Of a DNA stretch of 64,000 bases, positions 1-10,498 are shown one piece after another; the first letter of the stretch is position 1, and each line of letters starts with the position of its first letter. The position numbers and the translations under genes are program-made. The DNA is taken from positions 62,001-126,000 of the forward strand of contig PVNU02001904.1 in assembly GCA_003013855.2 (NCBI GenBank), given 5' to 3'. Origin of the DNA: Liriodendron chinense (Eukaryota > Streptophyta > Magnoliopsida > Magnoliales > Magnoliaceae). The notes under the pieces were generated by a model. The model ran no database searches. It saw only the letters and a program-made list of their open reading frames with translations, and had not been told where the DNA came from.

Positions 1-640
1 CTGGGTGAAACTAAATGTAGAAGGATCATCAAAGGGCAGTCTCAGCCGGGGGTGGAGATGGTGTTTGTAGAAGTCCACACGGCAAGTTCATCTTTGCCTT
101 TAGCAACCACTATGGATTAGTGTTAAACAATGTGGCAGAAATGCCTGCCCTTGTGAATGGGAAATAAAAGTGTCAGGAAGCTGGATATTTCAAGGTGGAG
201 GTTGAGAGTGACTCTAAGTCTGATTGTAAATCTCCTGAAGTCCGAGACTCTTCCTTGGGTGCTCTAGTACGGATCGGTAGCTGTGAAAGAGGCTCTTCAT
301 GCGGTAAACTTCAATGTGAACTAGTCAACTGCAGATGGGCTTACTAGGAAGGGAAGTTCAAGCATAAGTAGCTCCTTCTTCACTATCCAAGATGAGCTTC
401 CCCAAGCCATTAAAGGTGCTATCTTGCTCATTAATAACACAAGATTGGGAATTGTAGGCTTTTCTAGGCCCGCTTGCCAAGATTATCTGCATCTATTTTC
501 CCTCCCTACTGAGGAAGGTCGATCCTTCTTTCTTTCGCTAATTGCCCCTATGTGCGAGCCTCCATCAACAGATTCCAAGCTTTTCCTTGTGGTATGGCTG
601 CTTCTAGAGTTGTCTTGCTGCAATTGCCATGTTTTTTAAC
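1..640 (+). pseudogene. LINE ORF2 fragment, RNase H-like tail
   Basis: From base 2 the sequence reads WVKLNVEGSSKG, the usual opening of the RNase H-like (RVT_3) domain at the end of plant LINE ORF2. The domain then breaks up over several frames: KVEVESDSKS near 195-230 and, from about 313, NVN-stop-STADGLTRKGSSSISS, which matches the domain's end where an Asn and Ala-Asp are usual. The copy begins outside the window, so its reverse transcriptase is not seen. A related domain occurs at 47990-48430 in the large LINE. Frameshifts and stops show it is dead. The 3' limit is uncertain. Confidence 0.6.
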
Positions 641-1443
641 TTGAAGCAGCTGGATTGAAGTATATGGCATTTGGAAGCAAGCTGTTGCTATTAGTTTTCA
701 GCTTTGTTCCTCTCTTGTTGTAAAAGTTCAAATCTCTCCCACCAATTATGCTGCTTAGGTCCTGTATTTGCTTATAAGTTGGGCATTTTGGGGTGTGGTT
801 TTATTACAATGCCTATTGTCTAGTAGGTTTCCGTGAAGATCTTTTGGTTGCTAGGTTTTAGCAGGATTCCATCTCTGGCTAGATTATTTTAGTTGTGTGG
901 TTGCTACCTTGTTTCTAATCCGAATTTTACACTATCTCAGCATCTTTCCTTGATATCTTCGATCCCGTTTGCTGTGGAGTGAATTTTCTCGGATAGCTCT
1001 ATGATAAAGGGGAGAAGGCTGTTGCAGTTGTTGCGGAGATCCAACAACAGTGACCATTTTTTGTGCTGTTGAATCTAAGTTATGTTAGCGCTGCTGCAGT
1101 GCTTTGGTGCTGGTGGGGTCCAGTTTTCTCTGTTGAATTTTCATTTACAGTTAGATTGCATTTGTGTTCTCAGAAATATAATAGGTAGATGTATGCAGCT
1201 GTTCTGATGGCAATTGAAGGGTAGGTTCTTCTGGCCATTTGAGTAGTTTTGGCTGATGGGGTGGAGGGGTTTGCACTCTCTATGTCCAACCTTGCTTGGG
1301 TTTGGCGCGATTGGTCTGGGGATCTTATGATAGTTGCTAGGAAATGTTTGGGCAGAAGGTTTGTTTTATGATGCAGAAGTTAGATAGGGAAGGAGGTTCC
1401 CCTAAGAGGACTTAGCGCAATGGCCCTCTCCTTTGGAAGGTGA
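641..1443. other. no gene seen
   Basis: This T- and G-rich stretch has no recognisable coding sequence. It may include the 3' untranslated part of the preceding LINE, but no poly(A) tail or duplication marks the end. Confidence 0.4.
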
Positions 1444-2065
1444 TGTAGAGGGTGTTGGAAGGTGATATAGAGGGTGTGGCAAACCTCTACATGACGAGAA
1501 TGGACCAAAAGAAGGACCAGCGGAAGACCACCACGAAAGGGTTGAAGGCAGCAAAAATACTCAAAACAAATGGCACTGTCAACCGGTCGAACCCAATAAG
1601 GACCCATCGTCAGACTGGTCGGGCCCAACTAAGAAACAGTCCAGAGAGTTGACAGACTGACCTAGACTGATCGTGGACAGGTCAAGTGAACTCCAGAGAG
1701 TTGCGGGACTCTCTGGACCAAATTGGTCCTTTTCCGACCGATCGACTAGCTTCCAGCAAGTTCCCGCGAACTTGCTATTTTTAGTTTTCCTTTTCATTTT
1801 AGAAGTTGTTTCTCTTTCCTTTTGCAATTAGGAACCTAGGCTACAATGCTTAGGGTTTAGTTAGTATAACTAAGGTGTTATTTTCTATTTTAAGGATTAT
1901 TGAATAATTTTAATACAATTTCCAGAATTTTCTCTGTTTTTGGCTCGTGTTCTTCAAGTTGCCCCTTGAGTGATCAAGGAAGATCGGGTTGTTTGCTCGA
2001 TAGATCTATGGATTCAGATTAGGTATCTTACAAGAGAGATGGTGATCGATCTCGTCCTACCTACA
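1444..2065 (+). repeat. probable 5' LTR of an old Ty3/gypsy element
   Basis: The stretch lies just upstream of an initiator-Met primer site (2078) and of a gypsy gag, and its end is AT-rich as LTR ends often are. A TGTAGAGGG start near 1444 and a CTACA end near 2065 are possible LTR borders. No second LTR remains in the window to confirm them, so both borders are guesses. Confidence 0.35.
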
Positions 2066-2077
2066 ACTGCGCCAAGT

Positions 2078-2090
2078 TGGTATCAGAGAG
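2078..2090 (+). other. primer binding site, initiator-Met tRNA type
   Basis: TGGTATCAGAG is the usual plant LTR-retrotransposon primer site complementary to the 3' end of initiator-Met tRNA. It sits between the putative LTR and the gag relic. Confidence 0.7.
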
Positions 2091-2229
2091 TGACTTTCCT
2101 TCGGGTGATGACTTCTAGTGATAATCGAGGCAACAATCTCGCTGATGGTGATCAAGGGATTATGTTTGTAACAGAGAAGATGGATCTTCTTCAGAGATCG
2201 ATGGAGACTTAATGTAATGGCTGTAGGAG

Positions 2230-2815
2230 TTCATCGATTAACTCACTGCTACGTTGACACCACGGCAAGCTCCGGTGGTTACTCAACCACCCGCAGTGGG
2301 TATTGGAGATAACCCAGTGATTCGTCCGGCCCTTTCGGCCGCTATTCGGCGTCATGAGTATGTGACTTCGGATGGCAGCGACGACGAGGTTGAGAATATC
2401 CTTACACGACCTCAATCGCGTGGTAATGATCGCATGGATCATAACGATTATGGGTACAGAGGTAAGGGAGAACTCCCTTATTTTAATGGTATGCTTAGAA
2501 TTGAAGAATTTTTTGATTGGCTAGTAGAAGTAGAGAAATATTTTGATCACATGGAAGTCTCGAAGGATAAAAAAGTTAAACTTGTTGCGTACAAGTTGTA
2601 GTCGGGTGCTTCGGCATGGTGGGAATAATTACAACTTTCCCGCACTCGGCAAAACAAATTGCCCATGCGACCATGGCCTCAGATGTGGCAACTCATTCGA
2701 TCGCGTTTCCTTCCCCGTGATTATGAGCAAATCCTATTCTAGAAATACTAAAATTGTCATCAAGACAACCAGATTGTTGAAGAATATGCTGTTGAATTCC
2801 ATCGGCTAGCCTCCC
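2230..2815 (+). pseudogene. Ty3/gypsy gag, 5' part, interrupted
   Basis: An open stretch at 2254-2601 translates to a gypsy capsid (retrotransposon gag) sequence: LPYFNGMLRIEEFFDWL, then VEKYFDHM and KVKLVAYKL. After a stop at 2599 the frame continues in pieces with SASAWW-like, RFLPRDYEQ-like and EYAVEFHRLAS-like matches up to 2810. The capsid sequence is cut there by the Ogre/Tat-like insertion and resumes at 15583 with NNLAETKAERTERFVGGLR, the next part of the same domain. It has several stops and frameshifts. In life it would form the particle shell of the retroelement. Confidence 0.75.
2811..2815 (+). repeat. target site duplication CTCCC (left)
   Basis: CTCCC directly before the 5' LTR is repeated at 15578-15582 directly after the 3' LTR. 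This fixes both ends of the inserted element and its insertion into the older gag. Confidence 0.9.
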
Positions 2816-3285
2816 TGTAGACACCCCACCTTCGGCTACATTGTTGGTAGAGGTAGCTGGATGAATGGAGGACCATACCCCAAAATCCCATGTCCAAACT
2901 CAGCTAAACTCACCCTTGTAAGCCCCAATCTATAGCCCAACTCAAGCCTGAACCTAGTCAACTCGCCCCTAAACATCAACCTGAAAAACTCTCTATAAGA
3001 AAAACCAGTAAAAAAAGTCATAAAAAGTCAAACTCGGCGAGTCAACCCGCTGAGTCAAATCACCGAGTCAACCCGCTAAGTCAAATCGCCGAGTCAACCC
3101 GCTGAGTCAACCCATCAAGTCAACTCACCGTGTCAACCTATCCCCCAAGCCCAGTCAACTCACCGAGTTCCAAGCAGCAGCCCCGGAGCATGTCTGTACT
3201 GCCCGCTGAATCCCGAGAACGTCCATACCGGCGGCCCCCTGGGTGTCGTCCAAACTTATTTACGCAATCTGCCACTGCTCGCTGC

Positions 3286-3293
3286 TATAAATA
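3286..3293 (+). promoter_or_regulatory. LTR TATA box
   Basis: GCTATAAATACCCCCTC is conserved in all LTR copies of this family in the window (14545, 61445 and, inverted, 19711-19718). By position it should be the retroelement promoter, with transcription starting about 25-30 bases further on. Confidence 0.7.
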
Positions 3294-3956
3294 CCCCCTC
3301 TCCCCTTCACATTCGACATCCACTTCCCCTCTCTTCAGTCCGAGAGCTCTGAGTCCACCTCCATCCCTTTTAACCCATTTTTCCACCAAGGAGAGCCCGA
3401 GTGAGGAGAGCCTAGCCCTGGTCCAACCCAGCCTAACCACTGATCCAAGTCTCCCAAGCCATCCAAGTCTTGATCCAGCCACTCGAAGCCAACCCTTGCG
3501 ACACCTCCATCCATCTAGCTGTTCTTTACCAGCATCATCTCATTCGCATCTAGCATAAGTGCAACATTGACTTTTCTTCCAACCCCCCAGCTTCACTACA
3601 AGCACTTTGATTATTCAAACACATAGCATGCATCCTGCATAGAGCACCTGTCAGTTCGAGCGTATGCTCTGGGCTTGCCTGTTAATGGAAACCTGCCCAT
3701 CAGAAACTCTTACTGTTCAGACCCGCATTCATGCATCAGTCACTACAAGCACTTTGATTATTCAAACACACAGCATGCATCTCGCATAAAGCACCTGTCA
3801 GTTCGAGCGTATGCTCTGGGCTTGCCTATTAATGGAAACCTGCTCATCAGAAACTCTTACTGTTCAGACCTGCATTCATGCATCATGTCATCCATGAGAA
3901 TGTACGATGATTAAATCAAACTTGCAAGTATTAGTTCGATTCTATGAAGTAGAGAC

Positions 3957-3970
3957 CGTACTTCGGTACG
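3957..3970 (+). promoter_or_regulatory. TTCG-loop hairpin in the LTR
   Basis: CGTACTTCGGTACG is a perfect 5-bp stem closed by a C(TTCG)G loop, a very stable RNA hairpin. It lies downstream of the TATA box, so it would be in the transcript. The same hairpin is in the 3' LTR (about 15216-15229) and the inverted LTR (about 19045-19060). The solo LTR has a changed loop (TTCT, near 61975). Confidence 0.6.
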
Positions 3971-4321
3971 ATCAGTGTGTGGGGTGCTTAACCTCTTCCC
4001 ACGCTGTAACCGTGATCCCTTACATCGAATCTCTGGCCGCAGATCAAAAGGAGTCATTTTAGAGGAAAAAATCTTTGGATTCCCTTCTCTAACGTTTCTA
4101 CGGGGTCTAGGCGACTGTAGATTCGAAGTAACTGGCTAGTGGCAACTCTGGTCTTACATAAACTCATCTAACACATCCAGCCTAACACGACAACCAAACA
4201 AAGCCCTCGAGAATGAGGTAAGCTAGTGGCACAAACGGCGATTCGGGCGCACGCACCTCTTCTTCTTTTTCTGAAAGGGAAAGGGAGAACGTACGGGAGC
4301 GCAGAACGGTGAGGGTCCACA

Positions 4322-4345
4322 GAATGGCGACTCTGCTAGGGATAT
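4322..4345 (+). other. primer binding site, Ogre/Tat type
   Basis: GAATGGCGACTCTGCTAGGG starts at the first base after the 5' LTR. From memory, TGGCGACTC-type sites are usual in Ogre/Tat elements and are assigned to an Arg tRNA. The tRNA match cannot be tested here. Confidence 0.6.
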
Positions 4346-4612
4346 GCTAGTCCCACTAGTAGTGATCCAACTTGAAAAACAGAATCCCTCCTATACTTGA
4401 AAGTCATTAGTCCTCATACAATCTCATCTGCATAGCAATCTACCCAAAAAAAAAAATCCCAAAACCCAAAAAAAAGTAGAGCATACTTCCCCACCATTAC
4501 TCCTCCAAACCAAATACCCTGCCACATCCAATACAAAACCAACATGGCCCTCTCCTTCCCTACCCTCGAAATACCTGAGGCTTCGTCTCCATAGTTAAAC
4601 CCGATAGAATCT

Positions 4613-7339
4613 ATGCCAATTCTTGGCATCCAAGAGCTACAACAAAGCATGAAGGCCATGCAGGAAATGCTTCTCCGATTCACACAAGCCCAAGTTTCAG
4701 CAGCCAGCAATTAAGCTAGTCCAGTTCAACAATCTCAACAACCATCAAAGGCACTCCCAGCCTCCAGTTCATCCCAACTACAACCACTAGGGATCACTCA
4801 CAACTTTCGATACCCTCCTAACGAGGGCCTTCAATCAGAACAACCCTCAACCTCAGGGTATTTCTTCTAGTATCCTCCTGCAAATGAGAGTCATTTTCAG
4901 TCACATCCCACAACCAGAACTCCAAGCCAATTCCAACATCCTCTCCCTAATGGGAGTTCCAACCAATTTCAATATTCTCCTGTAACTAGGATTTCTTTGC
5001 AGTCTCCCTTCTCAGCTCCAGTCCAACAAAGTCTCTACAATGAGAGTAATTACTAGGCCCAACCTCCTTCAAGCAGGAATCATAGGAGCATCAATGACAC
5101 CAATTATTACGAAAGGGGGCCAGCTCAGTCCTGGCAAGGGGCAAGATCTCCTTCGTCTGGTTCCTCTGAAATCGAACAACTCCGAGAACAGATGAGAGAG
5201 ATGAAGAGAAAGTTACAGAAGCAGCAAGGGGTGGATCTTCCATCCACTAAGTTCAGGGACCTTTGTCCATTTCCCGATGCAATGGTACCTCAAGGCTTTC
5301 AGGTACCAAAATTTAAAAGATATGATGGAACGGGGTGTCCTATAGACCACTTGAGATCATTTTGTGGTGAGCTAGATGTTGTGGCAAGCAACGACGGAGT
5401 GTTGATCCGTCTGTTTCAAAAGTCCCTGAAAAATGATGCCCTAGACTGGTACACACCATTGGACTGTCATCGCATCAGGACTTGGGAGCAGCTCTCCCAG
5501 GTTTTCGTCGACAGGTTCGCATACAATCTTAACATGGCACCCAGGAGAGCGGACCTCGTAACTCTCACGCAAAGAAGTGATGAAACATTATCAGCTTACG
5601 TTGGATGGTGGCGGGCCATGGCCACTGGAATGAAGACTCCCATCGACAACGAGGAGTAAATCTCCATGATCGTCCACTCGGCAAATCGAAGTATCTCTAG
5701 ATACCTTGTCTCACATCCATATGCGAACTTCACCCAACTCATCTGCGCCGGGGAACAAGTCCAAGCCGGAATAAGGGCTGGGCTGATCTCCCCTTGGTGA
5801 TCTTATCAGGCCTGTCTTATACAACCGACAGTGGAAGAAGAGCCTACTGAATACGAGAATGATAACGGAAGTGTCCTCATCCCCCATCCAATAGAAGAAG
5901 ATGACATTGTCGCCTCTATCGAAGGTGCACTATTCCTCCCTCAGCACGGACAACTGCAACAACAGCAACAGTCAAGATGGAACTCACAGTTCCCCAATCA
6001 AGGTTAGCAAGGGACACCCCTAACCAGTTCGATTTCAGAACCCCTCATCCTGCAAGGGGCATCTCCAGTCGATCCAGTCTCCACAATGCAAGGGGCACCT
6101 CCTGCCTATCCAGTCTCCACAATGCAAGGGGCACCTCCTGCCTATCCAGCTTTTATCAGCCAAGAAGAGCCTCCTCTCCAGTTTATCCGTGCCATCGACT
6201 CTAGTTCAGAGTTCGAACCTCTCATCCTACAAGGGACATCCTCAACTATTTCAATCCCAAAGCCCATCATCATGCAAGAGGCACCTCCAGTCAGTTCATT
6301 CTTCACGACATTGCTCAACGAGGGGCACAACCTACCCATTTCTCCAGCAAGCAACCAGGAGCACAACTTGCCCACCGCACCTGTCTATTCGGCTTCTACT
6401 TCAGCCATCATCCTCCAAGAAGAAGACCCTTCCTTAGACAGCATGCCACATGCCCTAACGGAGTTGGGGCCCAGCTTCAATTATGTGGCCACTATCGAGG
6501 AGGTCGAAGGGGAGATTGATGTCCAAGTTCTGATCGGTCCAAAAATATCAACCATCACTCTTCAGGTCTTGGACATCTCAGCTTCATTCCATATCCTTCC
6601 CGATTGGACTGGTTTCACAGAATTGGTATCATCTCTTCAAATCTTCACCAAAAGGTTAAGCACATCTTCAGAGATAGGGCGATCACCATCATTACCGATC
6701 CCAAATAATTTCCCATGGTAGAAGCATCCAACCTTCGAGAGCCTACCATCCCAGCCATGGACGTACAACGCTCTAATGGGAAGGTCTCATACCATCACAA
6801 TGCAAATTACTTCCCTCGTGCATGTCCCATCGGATCAAACTACGTCTTCCTTCCTGTCGAGCGTCAAACCTTCTACTATCAGCTCGAATATCAAGACTCG
6901 ACCCAAATCATGGGAGTTCAAGAGAATGTGGATAGAGAAAGACTACGATATCGGCCTACTCGGATTAAGAAACCAAAGCACAGAAGTATCAGAAGAAGAT
7001 GGCAATCTCTGCATCTGCACACCAATCCAGTTTATCAATGCAGGGATTATCTATCCTGATGATGGACTGGATTACACCTTCAATGATCAAGCGAGCAGAT
7101 CGAGTCTGATAGCGTTGCCCAAAAAAGACGCAAGCAAGGGGCAGGAATTTTCCCCGATCGACTCGACTGCCGTCCTGGTCCCACCTCAGCCAGATGAACC
7201 CGAAGAGCTGCAATACATCGGGGATGAACCAGGAGAAATCGCATCCGACACCGACTCGGAGCCCAATTTCAGATCTATCATGATGTTTGGGTGCAACAAT
7301 GAGGTTTGGCCTACTGATCCTTTTGGCCCTGCCTCCTGA
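4613..7339 (+). pseudogene. Tat/Ogre-type gag with in-frame stops
   Basis: One reading frame runs from an ATG at 4613 to a stop at 7337-7339, about 900 codons, broken by seven in-frame stops near 4710, 4868, 5054, 5657, 5798, 6004 and 6719. Each can be derived from a CAA, CAG or CGA codon or a similar codon by one transition. The N-terminal part is Gln/Pro/Ser-rich. A coiled-coil-like stretch EIEQLREQMREMKRKLQKQ ends near 5230. The capsid domain follows at about 5240-5660 (VPKFKRYDGTGCPIDHLRSF, NDALDWYTPL, LSQVFVDRFAYN, ETLSAYVGWWR). Downstream are two copies of a 12-residue repeat MQGAPPAYPVST at 6085-6156 and an acidic C-terminus. It would form the virus-like particle of the element. No frameshift is needed, only reversion of stops, so the frame is old but not rearranged. 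Confidence 0.8.
6085..6156 (+). repeat. 36-bp tandem repeat within gag
   Basis: Two head-to-tail 36-bp units each encode MQGAPPAYPVST or a near copy. A third, more diverged unit precedes them near 6050. The period is a multiple of three, so the frame is kept. Confidence 0.75.
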
Positions 7340-9115
7340 GGGGAAGGAGTGCAGGGCAGTAACAGGTTTGCAGTCCCCATGACGGCACAATAAAAGGCGA
7401 CAGTGCTCGGCTCCCTAAGCCGAATCAGGCAACACTTGGTTCACATCGCCGTCTTGCTCGGGTCCTTTACAAAAAAAAAAAAAAAGATTTCAAAAAAAAA
7501 TCAGAAGATTCAAAAACCCAAAACACCAAATATTTCAAAAAAAAAAAATTCAAAATTTCAGAAAGTCCAAAAAGTTCAAAAAAAAAAATCAGATATTCAC
7601 AAAATTTTAAAAAACCAAAAAATCTTTGAAAGCAAAAAAAAGAAAAAAAATTAATTAGAAATCTTTTTCAATAAAGTGTCAAGTCTATCTGTCAAAGCAC
7701 TTGAGTATGAAGTTGACTCATATGATTTCAATCTAGAGTTGGATTTCAAACTCAAGGGTTTGGACAAAGCCAAATGATGTGGAAAATGATGAGCTGACTC
7801 CCAAACTTAGAGGGTTTCCTCGAAAGTTCGAACTAAAAGCCGATGTCATCTCAAAAAATTTCAAAATTATAAACCTAGGATCTCCTGAGACCCATAAAGG
7901 AGTGTGCATTGAGAATCCTTGCCCCCAAAAAATAAGCAGAGAATGATCGAATTTTTGAAGTCATGACTTCCCAATCTTGCAACCTATGAAGACTTATCCA
8001 GACTCGATCAAAAACTCATCAAGCCTATCAAGAAGATGCTGCCAAGACTATGCTTGCATTCCATGCTGCAGTATGCGACCAAACGAATGATTAGAGAAAT
8101 CTCGCAGCCCAATGAAGACAAGATTGTTGCCAATATGTCAGCAAATGCTTCAAGTGTCAGCAGCATGCACATCGAATCCATGCGTGTGCTTCAACCTGAC
8201 AATGCTCTAGCTATTCCCTATACGAGGTATCTACATCAACGAAAAGATCAACTCGGCATCATCTAACAATTGATTACTTCACAAAGAGGAAGGAGGTAAC
8301 ATTCTGATCTCGCGCAATAATTCTCATGAAGAATGATATCATCAATTGTTAAGGGTTCCTATATGCTATTAACATTGGCAATGGGACGTCCTTCAAAATC
8401 TAAGGATGGAGGAGTTCCTCGAGAAACTTAAAATCAGAAGACAGACCTACGAGTTTGAGTTAAAATCATGTCACAGCGAGTGCTGATGAAGAATGAAGCC
8501 GAAGAAAGAAAAGTCATATCGGGTTTACGACAAGCACTGCCGCATCTATCAGACTCAAGGGGTAAGCCCCGATAATCAGAGAAGTTCTTCTGAGAGGCAC
8601 CGTTCGACTCACCAACCTGAGGGGTAAGGATCTTCTAGAGCCAATCAATGTTGACAATGTGAAAATCTCTCACAGGTAAGCCAATCCAACCTTATCAAGA
8701 GTTACATTAGTAGAGCTAAAGTCAAGAGGTCAGGGCTTAGACCTCTGAGAATCCTTTCCTATCCACCAATAAGTGTTCCAAATAAAGGGTTCAAAAGCCA
8801 AAGAAAAAAGAAAAGAAAAAAAAAAGAATAGAGCAAAAAAAAAATGGGGTTAAAAAAAAGAGGGGGCACACAACCTAAAAAAAAAGAGAAGAAAAAAAGA
8901 GAGAGAGAAAGAGAAAAAAAATCGGCCAAAAATGAAACACATCTATCCATCCATCCACCTCAGAAGGGTCTGTAGCTAAGGCCGATAGCTCTGCCATTAT
9001 AACTTAAGATAAGGGCCAAAAGGTTACCATCGGCTGGCAACAACGGATTCCTGACCTCTGGCCACCGCAGTTATCCAAAAAAAAAGAGAGAGAAAAAAAG
9101 AAAAAGAAAAGAGAT
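7340..9115 (+). other. noncoding interior of the gag-only element, first part
   Basis: A-rich runs at 7470-7660 and 8795-8925 flank sequence without a convincing protein. An open frame of 76 codons at 8036-8266 has no recognised motif. This is where a protease and polymerase would be expected in an autonomous element, and none is present. Confidence 0.6.
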
Positions 9116-9360
9116 GTGTGCTTAAACAAAGAAGGCGGAGTGAAAACCCGAAAGGGTGCTCTGAGTAAAAACAGTGAGCACATAGCGGACTTGGTGAAAA
9201 CCCGAAAGGGCGCTGAGGGTAAAAACAGCATAGCTACCAAGGGGCAGGCAAGATCAAATACCCGGGACGTGGTAAAAACCCGAAAGGGCTCCACAGGCAA
9301 AAATGACGAGCAGGCCGGACGTAGTGAAAACCCGAAAGGGCACTGCGGGTAATAATGGCT
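9116..9360 (+). repeat. four CCC-GAAA-GGG hairpin repeats
   Basis: The motif GTGAAAACCCGAAAGGGC or a near copy occurs at about 9140, 9194, 9272 and 9324. Each is followed after 5-10 bases by a GGTAAAAAC-like box. CCCGAAAGGG can fold as a short stem capped by a GAAA (GNRA) tetraloop. The spacing of 54, 78 and 52 bp is irregular, so this is a dispersed structural motif and not a simple satellite. The open frame that crosses it (78 codons) is a by-product of the repeat. Confidence 0.7.
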
Positions 9361-9907
9361 AAGAAAAGAAAAGAAAAAAAAGCAAGTACATGAGAGATCA
9401 AAACGACATGAGGATTCAACGGAAGTAAGGATGGCAGCTATGAATCGAGAATTCTTTTAAGATCTGCCTAAATTCTAGGGGGAGGATACCATTGCACACT
9501 ATCTTAAGGGGACCAGGACCCTTGGTGAATAATTAAGAAAATCGAGTATGACATCAGGCTAAGTCAAATATTCTGATTCCTATATCTAAAAGCACAAATC
9601 CAGATCACGCATAGACAGACAAGCACTTGGCACAAATTTCCATTTCATGCATGATTTACATACATATATTTCAAAAAAAAATCATTTTTCCTTATTCATA
9701 TATATGCAAAAAAAAAAAAAAATCTTACAGGGTTTTCAAAATCCTCTAGTTAACTTATGGAGTGCCTCGTACAAGCGTCTTTCTCCCGATCATTCCTCCC
9801 AGAAAGTAAGTATCTTTCTTCCTGCTTTGATGCTTCAATCCTTTTACTAAAGTATTTTCTCTCCTCACAGGTACCAGAAGGCAATCTAAGATCAGCCCAT
9901 CTCCATC
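9361..9907 (+). other. no gene seen
   Basis: Noncoding interior of the gag-only element with A-rich runs near 9362-9380 and 9705-9722. Confidence 0.5.
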
Positions 9908-10498
9908 ATGACCCCATCATCACCATCGATCACATCATCCATGCGACCCACGCCCAGAAGATGTGTAGCCTCACCTATGTCCTATCCCCCCATCTCATTT
10001 GTACCATCCATTTCTCCCATAATCAATGACCCATTCAAATCTAAGTTTTCAGCATGGCTACCATTAATGGGGCCATTCAAAGTTCCACCAACGACTATCC
10101 TTAAATCCCCATCAATACCCTCATTCAAAGCTCCATCTCTACCATCAATCAAAAACATCTCACCATTATTAAAGCCTTCACTAATTGCTGAAGTATGGGA
10201 CCCACCAACCTCTCCCACAATGGCCCCCAAGCCATCATCAATGGCTGCCCAAGAGAGGACCAATAGAGGAAAAGACAAAAAGAAAAAGAAAGATGAGACA
10301 AAGGGAAGATTCATGGCCGAAATCGAACCTAGACGTACAAAGAAGGTGGGACAAGAGCAATGGACAGAAGGGAATGTCCAAACCAGAGCCAGCCTAGACC
10401 GCATAAGAGGCGAGCCTTGGGCGGCCCGCTGTGGGCCGCCCGTACGGACGCTCTCCCTCTCTCTCCACGGGATTGGCTCCACAGTTGTTGGTAGGTGA
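9908..10498 (+). CDS. hypothetical ORF inside the gag-only element
   Basis: An ATG-started frame of 196 codons, Pro/Ser-rich in the first 110 residues (many S-P and P-S pairs), followed by a highly basic patch RGKDKKKKKDETKG. No domain is recognised. It ends inside the GC-rich hairpin region. It is open while the neighbouring gag has seven stops, which is mild evidence that it is meaningful, but composition alone could keep such a frame open. No inverted copy of this part remains in the truncated element for comparison. Confidence 0.3.
   Translation: MTPSSPSITSSMRPTPRRCVASPMSYPPISFVPSISPIINDPFKSKFSAWLPLMGPFKVPPTTILKSPSIPSFKAPSLPSIKNISPLLKPSLIAEVWDPPTSPTMAPKPSSMAAQERTNRGKDKKKKKDETKGRFMAEIEPRRTKKVGQEQWTEGNVQTRASLDRIRGEPWAARCGPPVRTLSLSLHGIGSTVVGR
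10419..10441 (+). promoter_or_regulatory. GC-rich hairpin shared with the LTR
   Basis: GGGCGGCC, seven bases, then GGCCGCCC form a perfect 8-bp stem, followed by GTACGG. The same structure lies upstream of the TATA box in the LTRs: inverted LTR 19753-19775, 3' LTR 14488-14510 (7-bp stem) and solo LTR 61388-61410 (one mismatch). Here it is internal, far from any LTR. Confidence 0.6.

Larger units (their letters stand above)
2816..4321 (+). repeat. 5' LTR, Ogre/Tat-like element
   Basis: Runs from TGTAGACACC to GGGTCCACA (1506 bp). U3 contains a run of degenerate GAGTCAAC(C/T)CG units at about 3025-3165. It is followed by a GC-rich hairpin, a TATA box and then a region with GGGTGCTTAACC near 3985. 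Other copies lie at 14075-15577, at 60997-62346 and, inverted, at 18676-20191. A 142-codon open frame spans U3 and R here and in the 3' LTR; its shared presence is expected because LTRs start as identical copies. Confidence 0.9.

Noticed and set aside
3130..3558. 142-codon protein, also at 14389-14817
   Set aside because: It spans the U3/R parts of the LTR, is shared only because the LTRs are copies, and is not kept in the other LTRs.
7403..7654. Lys-rich 83-codon ORF
   Set aside because: Translation of an A-rich tract; no conserved structure.
9004..9300. Minus-strand 98-codon ORF
   Set aside because: Shadow of the hairpin repeats and A-rich runs.
9116..9360. CRISPR-like array
   Set aside because: Only four short imperfect repeats at uneven spacing in a plant retroelement.
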